Positions 1 to 9,219 of a stretch of 64,000 bases of DNA are shown here, one piece after another. Made by a program: the position numbers and the translations under genes. This DNA is from Raphanus sativus (lineage: Eukaryota > Streptophyta > Magnoliopsida > Brassicales > Brassicaceae), in contig NC_079517.1 of assembly GCF_000801105.2 (NCBI RefSeq), positions 22,701,579-22,765,578 on the forward strand, read 5' to 3'. Each line of letters begins with the position of its first letter. Positions within the stretch are counted from its first letter, which is position 1. Under the pieces are notes generated by a model. The model had not been told where the DNA came from and ran no database searches. It saw only the letters and a list, made by a program, of their open reading frames with translations.

Positions 1-1375
1 CTCCCCCTTGGGAGAAGAAGTAGTGCCTACGAGTCTCTGCAGCAATGATAGAAGCTGCCACTTCTTCCGTCTGTCCCAAGGCATCTCCTTGTAGGACCCT
101 TTGTCTCCTTGCTGCTGCTTCGACTGGGTCAGGGCAATTCAGGTATTGTCTCGTTGTTTCATGTAGCTCCTCTAGTACTTCATCCATTGTTCTAATGCCT
201 GGTTCAGCTACGATTGTCTGGGGGTTTGCAGGTAGGAGGCTTTCTCTAGGTGGAGGGTTAGCTGGTTCTGTATCTCTTGTGTGCTCCTCTTCTGGGCCTG
301 TCAGCTGTTTAGCCCTCCACTGCCCTTGGCTTCGTTGGGGGAAGAGGTTGCGTCCTCTCGACGTCTCTCTGTAGCTGCTCTGTCTATGATGAGTGAAGGG
401 TGGGGAGAGTAGGTGTTGAGATCTTTCTTGCATAGATTTCTGGTTCCCCAAAGGCTGAGAGGGATTGTCAGATCTCTTGCTGGGTGGTGGTGGGGGTGCT
501 CGAGTCTGCTTCGTGCTCACTCTCTCCCCATATGGGTTCCCGTGTCTGTCTACCCTTGCTCTGAAAGCGTGGAGGACAGGTTCTGTCCTTTCCTTGCTCT
601 GTTCTCTTTCCTTTTCAACTACTTGTAGAGGCCTTACTCTTGAGGTGTTTGGGTTTTCGATAAAGCCTTCTGAAGTTGTCTTATGGATTTGGTTCCAGGC
701 TGAGTCTTCTTCTAGTCTCTGTGGGCAGTCTCTCCTCGCGTGTGATAGCGAGTAGCAGTGAGTGCAGTGATATTCCAGCCTCTCATACTCTAGGGTAATG
801 GAGGTCTCTTCCCCCGAGTCAAATTCGATTATTAGCTCTTTTATCAAAGGCTTTAGACCATCCACTGACACTTGTACTCTTGCTGTTGTCTTTGTTAACT
901 CGTGGTTCATCAGGATGCCCACTTCTTTCCCCACTCTGCATACCATGTCGTCTTGCCAGTAGTGAAGAGGAATCCCTTTGATTCTGATCCAGAAGGGAAT
1001 CATTGAAGGAAATGAGTTAGATATCACTGGTTCCCACCTCTGAAGGATGACCATCCAGTATGCGAAGTGATACGGTCTGTTGTCGAGGACCCTCCTCAAG
1101 TCTTCTTCTCTTTCAAAGCGAAATTGGAAACAGTTATTCCCCAAGTCTGAACCAACTGCTTTTCCTTGAAGGTCCCATTTGCGTGGTAGACCTGGGATTA
1201 GGGCCCAGATCTTCTGTTCTTGCGGGTTAGTGATCCTCCCTATGAGTGTGAGAGCATTGTCTTTTATTAGAGCAGAGGTATCGATGCTCGGAGCCTTGAT
1301 TCTGGGGACCTTGTTTTTGTTTCCATCTCTCAGTTGTTGCTTGCCTTTCTCTTTCTCAGTGTATCTGAACGCCAT
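1..1375 (-). CDS. DUF4283 / zinc-knuckle (zf-CCHC_4) retroelement-type protein, C-terminus off the window
   Basis: Reading the minus strand from an ATG at 1375-1373 gives an uninterrupted frame of at least 458 codons with no stop before the window edge. The protein begins MAFRYTEKEKG; residues about 45-190 match the DUF4283 fold (a segment around FRFEREEDLRRVL, later PFWIRIKGIPLHYW), followed by a zinc knuckle C204-X2-C207-X4-H212-X4-C217. The remainder is a low-complexity tail rich in Pro, Arg, Glu and Gln. In Brassicaceae this domain pair is abundant in gag-like ORFs of non-LTR retroelements and free-standing relatives, and probably binds nucleic acid. Forward-strand ORFs over the same bases are antisense shadows. 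Whether an endonuclease/reverse transcriptase follows cannot be seen. Confidence 0.85.
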   Translation of the reverse strand, partial: MAFRYTEKEKGKQQLRDGNKNKVPRIKAPSIDTSALIKDNALTLIGRITNPQEQKIWALIPGLPRKWDLQGKAVGSDLGNNCFQFRFEREEDLRRVLDNRPYHFAYWMVILQRWEPVISNSFPSMIPFWIRIKGIPLHYWQDDMVCRVGKEVGILMNHELTKTTARVQVSVDGLKPLIKELIIEFDSGEETSITLEYERLEYHCTHCYSLSHARRDCPQRLEEDSAWNQIHKTTSEGFIENPNTSRVRPLQVVEKEREQSKERTEPVLHAFRARVDRHGNPYGERVSTKQTRAPPPPPSKRSDNPSQPLGNQKSMQERSQHLLSPPFTHHRQSSYRETSRGRNLFPQRSQGQWRAKQLTGPEEEHTRDTEPANPPPRESLLPANPQTIVAEPGIRTMDEVLEELHETTRQYLNCPDPVEAAARRQRVLQGDALGQTEEVAASIIAAETRRHYFFSQGG

Positions 1376-1799
1376 GGAGTTGTAGTAGTAATCGCTGCTG
1401 GAGGAGTTTTTGTCGACTCCTAACACACGCTTACTATGGTAAGACACTCTGGCTTGTTGGATTGAAAGTAGGTGGGACCTGAGATCTTTGTAGTGTGGGA
1501 GAGATTGATGGTTGAGGGCCGTTTCTGTTGCAGATCTTGAGAAAACAGATTGCAGACGAAGGAGTTGCTTTGGAATCGAGATTTTGCGAATGTTGTGGAG
1601 TTAGATCGAGTTCTTGGAGGATGCTAGTTCGGGTTAAAAACTAGGGTTTTCTTGCGAGAGGTTTGGAAGTATCCAGTGAATTCTTGCCTTCTGAGGAAAG
1701 AAAGTGAGTAGTCACTTTCAAGCTAATATCCGTTGGTCTTCAAAGAGCTCCTCGCCTTGGAAGTAGTGCCTGGGAGAGAAATCTCGACCAGCGTCCATA
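1376..1799 (-). other. Leader of the DUF4283 gene and junction with the gypsy fragment
   Basis: No ORF. On the minus strand the segment next to the ATG looks like a transcribed leader (an AACCCTAG box near 1640). Somewhere between about 1740 and 1815 it gives way to the truncated gypsy integrase frame on the plus strand. I could not define the exact breakpoint or any target-site duplication. Confidence 0.4.
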
Positions 1800-3185
1800 A
1801 CCAGAAGCAACGAGCATGATAAGGGCCTTAAGGAGGAAATTATGAGGGAAGCTCATAAGTCTAAATTCTCGGTACATCCTGGCGCGACCAAGATGTATCA
1901 GAACCTCAAGAGGTATTATCATTGGATCCGGATGAAGACTGATATTGCTGAATGGGTGACCAAGTGTTCCACTTGCCAACTCATCAAAGCAGAGCATCAG
2001 GTTCCTAGTGGGTTGTTGCAATGCTTACCTATTCCTGAATGGAAGTGGGATCACATCGCGATGGACTTCGTGACTGGGTTCCCCACCACAAGGAATAAGA
2101 AAGATGCAGTCTGGGTTGTGGTGGATCGCCTAACCAAGTCAGCACACTTTCTGGCCATCAAGAAGGCGGACGGGGTCGATCAAATTGTACGTATATACAT
2201 TGATGAGATCGTTCGTCTACATGGTGTCCCGGCAAGCATAGTGTCGGATAGGGATCCAAGGTTTGCATCTCACTTCTGGAAGGCTTTTCAAAAGGCCTTA
2301 GGAACGAGAGTAAACATGAGTACCGCCTATCACCCACAGACGGATGGTCAGTCTGAACGGACGATCCAGACATTGGAAGACATGTTGAGAGCATGTGTCT
2401 TGGACTGGGGTGATTCCTGGGAAAGACATCTACCCTTGGTAGAGTTTGCTTACAACAATAGTTTCCATAGTAGTATTGGCATGTCGCCATACGAAGCTCT
2501 GTATGGGCGTCCATGCAGGACACCCTTGTGCTGGACCCAAGTTGGGGAACGCAGCATGATTGGTCCGGAGATTGTCGAGGAGACAACTGACAAGATCAAG
2601 TTCCTAAAGGATAAGATGAGAGAGGCGCAGGACCGCCAAAAGAACTATGCAGATCGAAGAAGAAAAGATCTCGAGTTTGAGGTAGGTGACCTGGTGTATC
2701 TCAAGATGATTACCTTCAAGGGACGAGTCAGGATCTCCGGAAGAAGGAAGTTAGATCCGAGGTACTTGGGGCCGTTCAAGGTTATCGAAAGAGTTGGCAA
2801 AGTGGCATACAAGTTAGACTTGCCTGCCAAGATGGATGCATTTCATAATGTGTTCCATGTTTCCCAACTTCGGAAGTGCCTAACGGACCAAGATGTCGTC
2901 CTTCCTGCCATTCCAGCTGATCTAGGCACGAACCTAACCTTAGAGACAAGGCCGGTTCGGATCGTAGACAGGATGGAAAAGGCAACCAGGAAAAAGACAG
3001 TCCAGATGGTCAAGATCGTCTGGGACTGTGATGGTAAAGATATAATCACTTGGGAAACAGAAGCTAGAATGAAAGCTGAGTACCCAGAGTGGTTTGATCA
3101 GTTTGTTTCTGAGGAAACAAATGAATCAGGATTCGAGGACGAATCCACCCTAAGGGGGGGAGACTTGTCACGCCCCCAATCCTGA
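1800..3185 (+). pseudogene. 5'-truncated Ty3/gypsy chromovirus pol: integrase plus chromodomain
   Basis: From the ATG at 1842 the frame is open for 447 codons; similarity starts slightly upstream, near 1812, and a stop lies at 1764. Order: H2C2 zinc domain (His5/His12, C42-X2-C45), integrase core with D75, D136 and E172 (spacing D-60-D-35-E), GPF-type linker (DPRYLGPFKVIERVGKVAYK), and a C-terminal chromodomain at about 371-418. Integrase followed by a chromodomain is diagnostic of chromoviruses; the sequence is most like the Tekay/Del clade. Protease, reverse transcriptase and RNase H are absent, so this is the 3' remnant of an element. The stop at 3183-3185 falls just inside the LTR. Confidence 0.9.
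3152..3162 (+). other. Polypurine tract of the gypsy element
   Basis: A purine run (AAGGGGGGGAGA) lies immediately upstream of the LTR start, as expected for plus-strand priming. Confidence 0.7.
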
Positions 3186-3766
3186 GAAGGATTGTCGGGA
3201 CGGACTATGGCTCGAGGAAACGAACCAGCCGATCCTTGTGATCAAAGGCAAGCGTTCCATAGTCCAAATACAAAGGTTAAGTATGAAAAGACTTAACAAA
3301 ATAAGCTGAGAAAGAAATAGACAGCTAGAACGAGTTAGACGGTAGCTGGACAAAGTGCACGAGTAGCTCGACCAGCTCACAGAAGCTCAGTAGAGTGTAC
3401 TCCAGCTCCCTCACTACTAAGTCAGCTCCACTAGCTGGACTACTAGCTCACTCAGCTGGGTCAGCTGGGAGTCAGCTCATCTCAGCTAGACGGACTGTTC
3501 GGGTTTCGGGACAGTGGTCCGGGTCCGGGCCGGTGGCGGGCTGGGTGGTCCAGCCATGTGGTCCATGGACCGGTGGGCTCTTGGGCAAGGCCGTGGGCTG
3601 TGTCTAGGGGGCCTGGGGGATGGTTTGGGCTTAAGCCTGACCCAATATAATGGCCTGATAGGCGTTGGGGTGCAAGGGAACAAAGGGGTGCAACCTGTTT
3701 TCCAAGTCATGCCTTTTCGGTACAAGTCGTGCCTGTTCGTGGGGCAAGACTTACCCCCTCATTTCC

Positions 3767-3774
3767 TATAAATA
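3767..3774 (+). promoter_or_regulatory. TATA box of gypsy LTR
   Basis: TATAAATA about 600 bases into the LTR, followed about 30 bases later by the probable start of transcription and a GAGA-rich stretch (3838-3865). Confidence 0.6.
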
Positions 3775-4284
3775 GGGCCTCGTCCCATTCACTTTTCTCA
3801 TCCAGTTCCAGAGTAAAATACTCAGAGAAAGTCGTAGAGAAAGAGAGAGAGAGAAAGAGAGAGTTTCCGGTCAATACCGAGGCTGTTTGAGTGGTGGTTA
3901 GTTTTCCGGCGACTCTGATCGTTTGTGAAACAACCTCTGGTCAATATGGAAGATCAGAATGGAGAGAAGAACCTGGAGAACCCAGTCGTGGTTCAGAAGG
4001 TATGGTATGGGCTTTGGTCCCATCAGACCTTACGGTTAGCCCTTGTGGTCGAACCGAGGATCTGGTCGGTTCATTAGTCCCAACCGTTTCTCCTTATCTG
4101 TTTCTAGTCTATCTTTTTCTCTTCTTTCAGATGATGCACGAAGGGTTGTGTCTGTTGGGCCCAAGGGTTGCATCCCTTGACTTGAATGGTCACACCCTAA
4201 CCACTAACTAGACCATGAGTCGGTTATGCGGGACAGTGCGGTTCGTACCAATGATTAAGGGGTTGGCCTGAACGTTTTGGAAAG

Positions 4285-4475
4285 TCACCAAAGGGTACAA
4301 GTTGCCAAGAGTCATGAGTGCCAAGGGTCATGAGAGTCCAAAGAGTACGAGTAACCAGATGGTATGGGATACCAGAGAGTTATGAGTACTATAAGGTACC
4401 ATAGACCAGGAGGTGTCAATGACCAAGGGGCACGAGATACCAAAGGGTGCGAGTTCCAAAGGGTGCCAATGGATG
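4285..4475 (+). repeat. Degenerate minisatellite inside the LTR
   Basis: Imperfect copies of a roughly 15-20 base unit such as GAGTNCCAAGGGT and GAGTACCA follow one another through this stretch of the LTR. Confidence 0.5.
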
Positions 4476-5385
4476 CAGGTTCTGTCCGGTCCATATGGTT
4501 CAGTCCCAAACCTTAAGTCAAGGACGTATGCACAGTTGTCTAACCGGAGTAGTGAGTCGCAAGGTCTGGCCGGTTGATGATCAATTCGGGCTGAGCTTGG
4601 GCCTTACTCAATGGTATGGATCCAGGCCAGTACTGGATCAGGTAAGGGAGTCCGTTGGGCCTTTGAGCCGGACTTCAAGATTGACCGGTCGAACCTAGAT
4701 TCTGTCCGGATAGTCGGACTGGTCTTTGGGACGATACGGACTGGTCGTGTTCTGATATTTTGTCTGGGCTGTCTATCTATTCTAAGTCGTGGGGTGGTTG
4801 GTTGATAGACTTAGGATATGATAGGAAGTTCCAAATCATTTTGTTCATATAATAATGTTGTTTAAGGTTTATTAAATTTCTAGGAACCAAACCAAAACAT
4901 GTAGGATTAATCCGATATAACTTCGGTTATGATTAAATGCTTATTGGTTATGGTTTCAGGAAATGCGGCTTGTGGTGGTCAAGCCAAGGAACCGTGAAGG
5001 CTCTATCAGTGAGAAGCTGTGCCGTGTGTGGGTAAACGAAGCTAGGGAAGAACTAGTTATTGTTTACGAGACTATTAAGAAACTATGTATTGGATCACAT
5101 GATTAGGAGTATTATAATGTAAACTACAAGGATGTTTTTTTTAAGTTATTATTTATTCCGCTGTACTATCTGGTCACTTTGTTTATGAACCTCATATTTG
5201 AATATGACTTAGTAAATAAAAGACTTAAAAATGGATCAAACAAGCAAAGAAAACAATAAGTAAGTCTGCGGATCCAGTTGGGCCGAGAGGCCAGGATCGG
5301 GTCTTACACACGCGGACTGCCCGTAAAAATAGAAAAACATCAAAGCCAGCAAATGATAAATAAAACCAACAGATGAACCCGCATC

Positions 5386-6570
5386 CTACTCGCTCAGCCA
5401 ACCACCACGCGGAGAGTCGCCGAGGGTCTCGGTTCCAGGACCCGTCGTGCCACCGTCTGCCACCCTAGCCTCCGGGTTCCCGCTCTTCTTCCGGGGACGC
5501 TGATGCTCGACAGCGAACACCCTCCCTTTAATTTTATCCTCTGCAGCTATTGCTTGACTTGCCATCCTCCTCACGAGAGCAAACTCCAGAGGCTCTAGAG
5601 CTGCTCCGAGTTTGTCGCGAATCTCCCTGCGTAGTCCGGCTCTGAACAACCTACACCACTCCTCCGCCGGCTTGGGCTGACAATGCCTGGCGGTATCCAA
5701 AAACTCCCACAAGTAGTCCTTCACTTTGTTTGACTTCTGCGCAGCCTGAACCCGTACGTCGCAGTCGCAATCGTCCTGATCTGAAGAAGGCTTCTGTGGG
5801 CGCCCCCGTTTCTTCTTGGGTGCTTCCCCACCGGTTGCCTTGGGGTTCCCATCGCCCTCCTTCGGTTTCCCGGGCCCAGTTTTCTTAGCTTCAATTTCCC
5901 CTTCTGCTTCGATCGCTAATCCAGCCATACGCTGCACCAAGGCGAACTCCAGAGGCTCTAGGACACCCTTCACCTTGTCCTGAATCTTCTTACGCAGTCC
6001 TCGCTTGTACCATTTGCACCACATTTCTGCGCTCTTCGGCTTACACAACTTAGCTTGGTTGATGAAGTCCACAGTATAGCCAGCAACAGATCGATCCTCC
6101 TGCTTATTCCGGAATAGTGTCTTGCACCGGCATTTCCCGGCGATGGATCTCGGCGGCTCTCGGGCCACCCCCGACGCCTTGCTTGGCCGGCCCCGCTTCC
6201 TCGGAAGGTCCTCCTCGAGAGCGAGTTGGAACGTAGCACAACCCTGGAGTACACGCTCCTCCATAGCCTTCTTCAGGAAGTGTGGCATCGTCACTATGCG
6301 TCCCACAGTCTGCTCGTAAGGGTACACGAAGGGAAACTCTCTGAACTGTTCCTCTGGATCTGGAAACGTAGGCGGCACCCAGTTGCCCTCCGCGTCACGG
6401 TACCGTTTCCGGGCATGCTCCCGAGTGCCCACCGGCCCGTAGCTCAACCGTGGCATCCTCCACTCGTAGTGATCAAGCGGAAACATCCTGCAGACAAGAA
6501 CACGATCAGAACCATAATAGAAGCATAGATACCATGGGTGGATTTTGAAAACAACACACAATTTCCTCAA
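5386..6570 (-). CDS. Gag-like ORF with duplicated AT-hook plus Gag-core module (non-autonomous LTR element)
   Basis: 394 codons on the minus strand. A second possible start is Met29 (6486), just after an acceptor-like CTGCAG. Residues 29-115 are a unique N-terminal segment. Then the same architecture occurs twice: AT-hook RKRGRPSK (124-131) with a Gag-core-like helix block at 169-223, and AT-hook KKRGRPQK (253-260) with block 290-344. The blocks share GLR(K/R)(K/E)I(Q/R)DK and LEPLEFALV(Q/R)RMA. GLR-x-EIR followed by an amphipathic helix resembles the C-terminal Gag capsid core of Ty3-type elements. No protease, reverse transcriptase or integrase follows before the element is cut at about 5309. 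It sits downstream of an LTR and PBS in the same orientation, which suggests a TR-GAG type element. The Gag assignment is inference. Confidence 0.65.
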   Translation of the reverse strand: MRKLCVVFKIHPWYLCFYYGSDRVLVCRMFPLDHYEWRMPRLSYGPVGTREHARKRYRDAEGNWVPPTFPDPEEQFREFPFVYPYEQTVGRIVTMPHFLKKAMEERVLQGCATFQLALEEDLPRKRGRPSKASGVAREPPRSIAGKCRCKTLFRNKQEDRSVAGYTVDFINQAKLCKPKSAEMWCKWYKRGLRKKIQDKVKGVLEPLEFALVQRMAGLAIEAEGEIEAKKTGPGKPKEGDGNPKATGGEAPKKKRGRPQKPSSDQDDCDCDVRVQAAQKSNKVKDYLWEFLDTARHCQPKPAEEWCRLFRAGLRREIRDKLGAALEPLEFALVRRMASQAIAAEDKIKGRVFAVEHQRPRKKSGNPEARVADGGTTGPGTETLGDSPRGGWLSE

Positions 6571-6674
6571 TCATCAAAACTTCCGAACTTTTTTTTTTTT
6601 TTTTTTAAAACAAGGTTTTGCAAAACTTTGGAAATGCCGACCCCTTAGGATAGCACTAAGGGATCTTAACCCCC

Positions 6675-6686
6675 GCTCTGATACCA
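6675..6686 (-). other. Primer-binding site (initiator Met tRNA type)
   Basis: On the minus strand this reads TGGTATCAGAGC, the standard initiator-tRNA-Met PBS of plant LTR retrotransposons, two bases after the LTR end. Confidence 0.9.
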
Positions 6687-6688
6687 GT

Positions 6689-8387
6689 TGTAGCATCCCT
6701 ATCCCCCGGGGATCGACCGGGGTTATCGAAAGGGAGCTATAGGCATGCGTATACCCTTATAGGCAACCCGCCATGTCAGTTACTGGTTCCATGAGTCGAC
6801 GATCGCATTGCTTTCTTTGAAATTCTGATCCACCCGTATCCATACACTTCTACTTACAGTCCTGCGCACAGGGAAAAGGAAAGGGAGGGTCTGAGTATTG
6901 GGTTACTCAGTGAAGTGACTCTAGACCAGCCTGCCCGCAAGACACTCTACATTACTCTATGCGGGAACCAGGACTGACTAGCCACTACAATCAACAATGC
7001 ATCATAAAACATTTCACAACATCAATTCTAGCAACCTAACCGTCAATCAATACAATGAACTCAGTCATTGCTACACAACACTCATTAATAGAAGAGACCG
7101 ACCCGACAAACAAAACAAGAGCAAACTGACTCCAATCAACCTAGACGTAGGACTCTATAGCCGTTTACGGATGTCCCTACGCGTTCCGGCTTATCCTGGA
7201 CGGCGCCTCTTCCGAGCATCCGTACCCGCCCAGCTTCCTAGAGGCTACCCGGATTGCAGCACGTTGGCCACCTTGCACTGTCTGCCCCCCGGCCATTCAT
7301 AGCCTGACACAGCCACCTTCTTTGGCTTGACTCAATCCTAAGGCGCCACTACACTTTCTTATTTATATCCCGCCCTCGCGCGGTTCATTACACATCACAA
7401 CACATCACACCCTAGACCTAGACGCCCACCCGTTCTCGGTGGCCCAAGCAGGACTACAAACAAGTTCATTGACACTTCCACTTTCACATTCTCGTTCTCT
7501 TACTCATACTCACACTTCCTTTTTCACTTACTCATTCACTTACACTTAGACTCTTACTCATTCTCATGCTCAAGACACCACCCGATATCGGTGTCTCACA
7601 CTGTACACTTCACATAGATGATACCAAAGACAACTCGCTAACATACAGGCATCCATCACTTAACACAAGGGTATCATAAACAACCGTTAAACAAGATGCT
7701 AAGAGAAATCTCAATCATCACATGGGACCAAACAACACACAAGCATTCATTATACGATAGCCACATCAACACAAGGCAGTCCATTAATGTCCCTTTTAAT
7801 CAGTACGATAGTTCTTATGCATCATGGTTCATGCATCTAGCAACCTAGATCCCTCATGAACTAACACCCTAACTTCCACGCAAGAGCTAAACAAACCTAG
7901 TTCCAACAAGAATAATATAAAGGACTTGAGAGGAAACTGGGTTCGGATCACCTCACTTTAACTTAGAGCTGGACACAAGAGCGAGTGAAGATGAGATCTG
8001 AACCACCCGATTAATCAGCTACACCACCACCACCGGCGATCACCACCACGACCACCACCAACACGCCGCCGGCAAGGAGAGAGAAAGAGAGAGATCGGAC
8101 GCCGAGGAGAGAGAGAAGAAGAAGAGAGACGCGCGGAAGAGAGGAGAGAAGAGAGAGGAGAAAAGAGAAAGACGGCGGCGCAAGGATGAGAGCTCGACGG
8201 CTAGGGTTTCCAGTTCTCCGGGAATCTCTGCAGAGCTCCGCCTCGATTTGTGAATAGGACAAAAAGAAGGTGGCTGCAATCCTTTTTATAAGGATGGGGA
8301 GGAGAGACCTAGGTTTTCTAGCTAATCGGGCCGTAGAGAAGCCCGATCCCATGGAAAAAATGTTGGGCCCGGGATAGGGATGTTACA
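6689..8387 (-). repeat. 5' LTR (1699 bp) of the gag-only element
   Basis: On the minus strand it begins TGTAACATCCCTATCCC and ends GGGATAGGGATGCTACA, so the two ends form a 17-base inverted repeat with one mismatch, followed by the PBS. It has a minus-strand TATA box near 8283-8290. An ACTCATTC/CACTT-rich stretch lies at about 7470-7575. The ORF at 8011-8352 is simple-sequence translation just downstream of the promoter and not a credible protein. The partner LTR is missing because the element is interrupted at about 5309 by the gypsy LTR. Confidence 0.85.
8283..8290 (-). promoter_or_regulatory. TATA box in the minus-strand LTR
   Basis: TATAAAAA on the minus strand, about 100 bases inside the upstream end of the LTR and correctly placed to transcribe towards the PBS and the gag-like ORF. 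Confidence 0.6.
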
Positions 8388-8510
8388 TTCTTGGCCTTTA
8401 AAAGGGTATCCCCATACGTAGAAGTTTTCACACATCATCCATTTACCGCCGCTCAACAGATATATTCCATTCGTGAAAAGATGGAGAATGCCATGTTCGC
8501 CGATTAATTA
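8388..8510 (+). repeat. Duplicated promoter/leader of the 9220 gene, followed by a dead start
   Basis: 8388-8442 matches 9145-9199 at 52 of 55 positions (TTTAAAAGG box, then CATACGTAGAAGTTTTCACA). The second copy leads into the gene at 9220. This copy leads to an unrelated ATG near 8480 that stops after eight codons. The match begins exactly at the end of the LTR, so the LTR element inserted at, or destroyed, the upstream part of a duplicated leader. Confidence 0.75.
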
Positions 8511-8947
8511 ATCGGGTATGATATTTAGGCTTTCTCGTGTATATGCGAATAAATAATATGTTTGCATTAGCAAATACAATGAAATATCCTGTCACAGTTG
8601 GAAAAGGAGTTGCTATTGATTAAGGGTTCGAGACTGGTCACACCAATTTTTTTTTTTTTTTTTTTTTTTTTAGGTTTAATTAATTTTTTTTGTCTTTAAT
8701 GAAAGGTCGTAGGAACATATTTCGCCATCGTCTTCTTCTTCTCTCTTCTTTGACCTAATATTTTTCTGAGCATCATGTCGACGGCAGCGATCCTTTTTAC
8801 TCTGATTTCATTTGTTTTCATCACTTTCTTCTTATTTTATAGATAAATTCATCGAATAACTTGTGAAAGTACATAGAAAGTGAAAGAAAAGATGATCTCT
8901 TTTTCCAAAAGATCGGAGTTTTTTCGAACATGGAAATGTAACGTGCT
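8511..8947 (+). other. Spacer, no gene seen
   Basis: AT-rich sequence with a long T run (8647-8671). No supportable coding region; the first ORF beyond it (8880-9158) runs through the short tandem repeat and is not convincing. Confidence 0.5.
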
Positions 8948-9033
8948 TCTACGCCGGGGAATCTGCCGATCGACCGCATCTACGCCTGCGGAATCTGCCG
9001 ACCACACCTACGCCTGCGGAATCTGCGGCGTTG
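8948..9033 (+). repeat. Three-copy 28-31 bp tandem repeat upstream of the 9220 gene
   Basis: Unit TACGCCTGCGGAATCTGCCG is repeated nearly three times, flanked on both sides by related TTTTCGAACATGG segments (8922 and 9039). It is GC-rich compared with its surroundings and may be part of an upstream regulatory region. Confidence 0.6.
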
Positions 9034-9219
9034 ACAGCGTTTTCGAACATGGGATCAGAAACGTAACGTTACTTCCTTTTATTTTTATATATATTTGTTA
9101 TAGAAAAATATACTGCAAAAGCCTTCACCAGCGAGCTCATCACCTTCTTGGTCTTTAAAAGGATATCTCCATACGTAGAAGTTTTCACACATCATCCATC
9201 TACACAGATATAAGCCATC

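Larger units (their letters stand above)
3166..5308 (+). repeat. 3' LTR of the gypsy chromovirus (about 2.14 kb)
   Basis: Starts TGTCACGCCCCC directly after the polypurine tract and ends ...GGGTCTTACA, giving the expected TG...CA ends. It contains a TATA box near 3767 followed by a CT/GA-rich transcribed segment. The 5' LTR and 5' half of the element are not in the window, so LTR divergence and target duplication cannot be measured. Short ORFs inside it (for example 3395-3771 and 3891-4211) have no recognisable product. The right end abuts minus-strand sequence of another LTR element. The end could equally be at 5310. Confidence 0.75.

Noticed and set aside
45..755. Three forward ORFs (109, 71 and 96 aa)
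   Set aside because: They are antisense to the minus-strand DUF4283 frame, which has real domains; compositions are shadow-like.
2158..3049. Several minus ORFs over the gypsy integrase
   Set aside because: Shadows of the plus-strand pol frame; no domains.
3486..4211. ORFs inside the gypsy LTR (79, 85 and 106 aa)
   Set aside because: Repetitive LTR sequence, no recognisable domain; LTR boundaries explain the region.
6675..6690. tRNA-like sequence near CTCTGATACCAG
   Set aside because: Only the 12-base primer-binding complement is present; no tRNA cloverleaf around it.
8011..8352. 113-aa minus ORF with poly-Leu/Ser/Val tracts
   Set aside because: Translation of GAGA/ACCACC simple sequence just downstream of the LTR TATA box; no domain.
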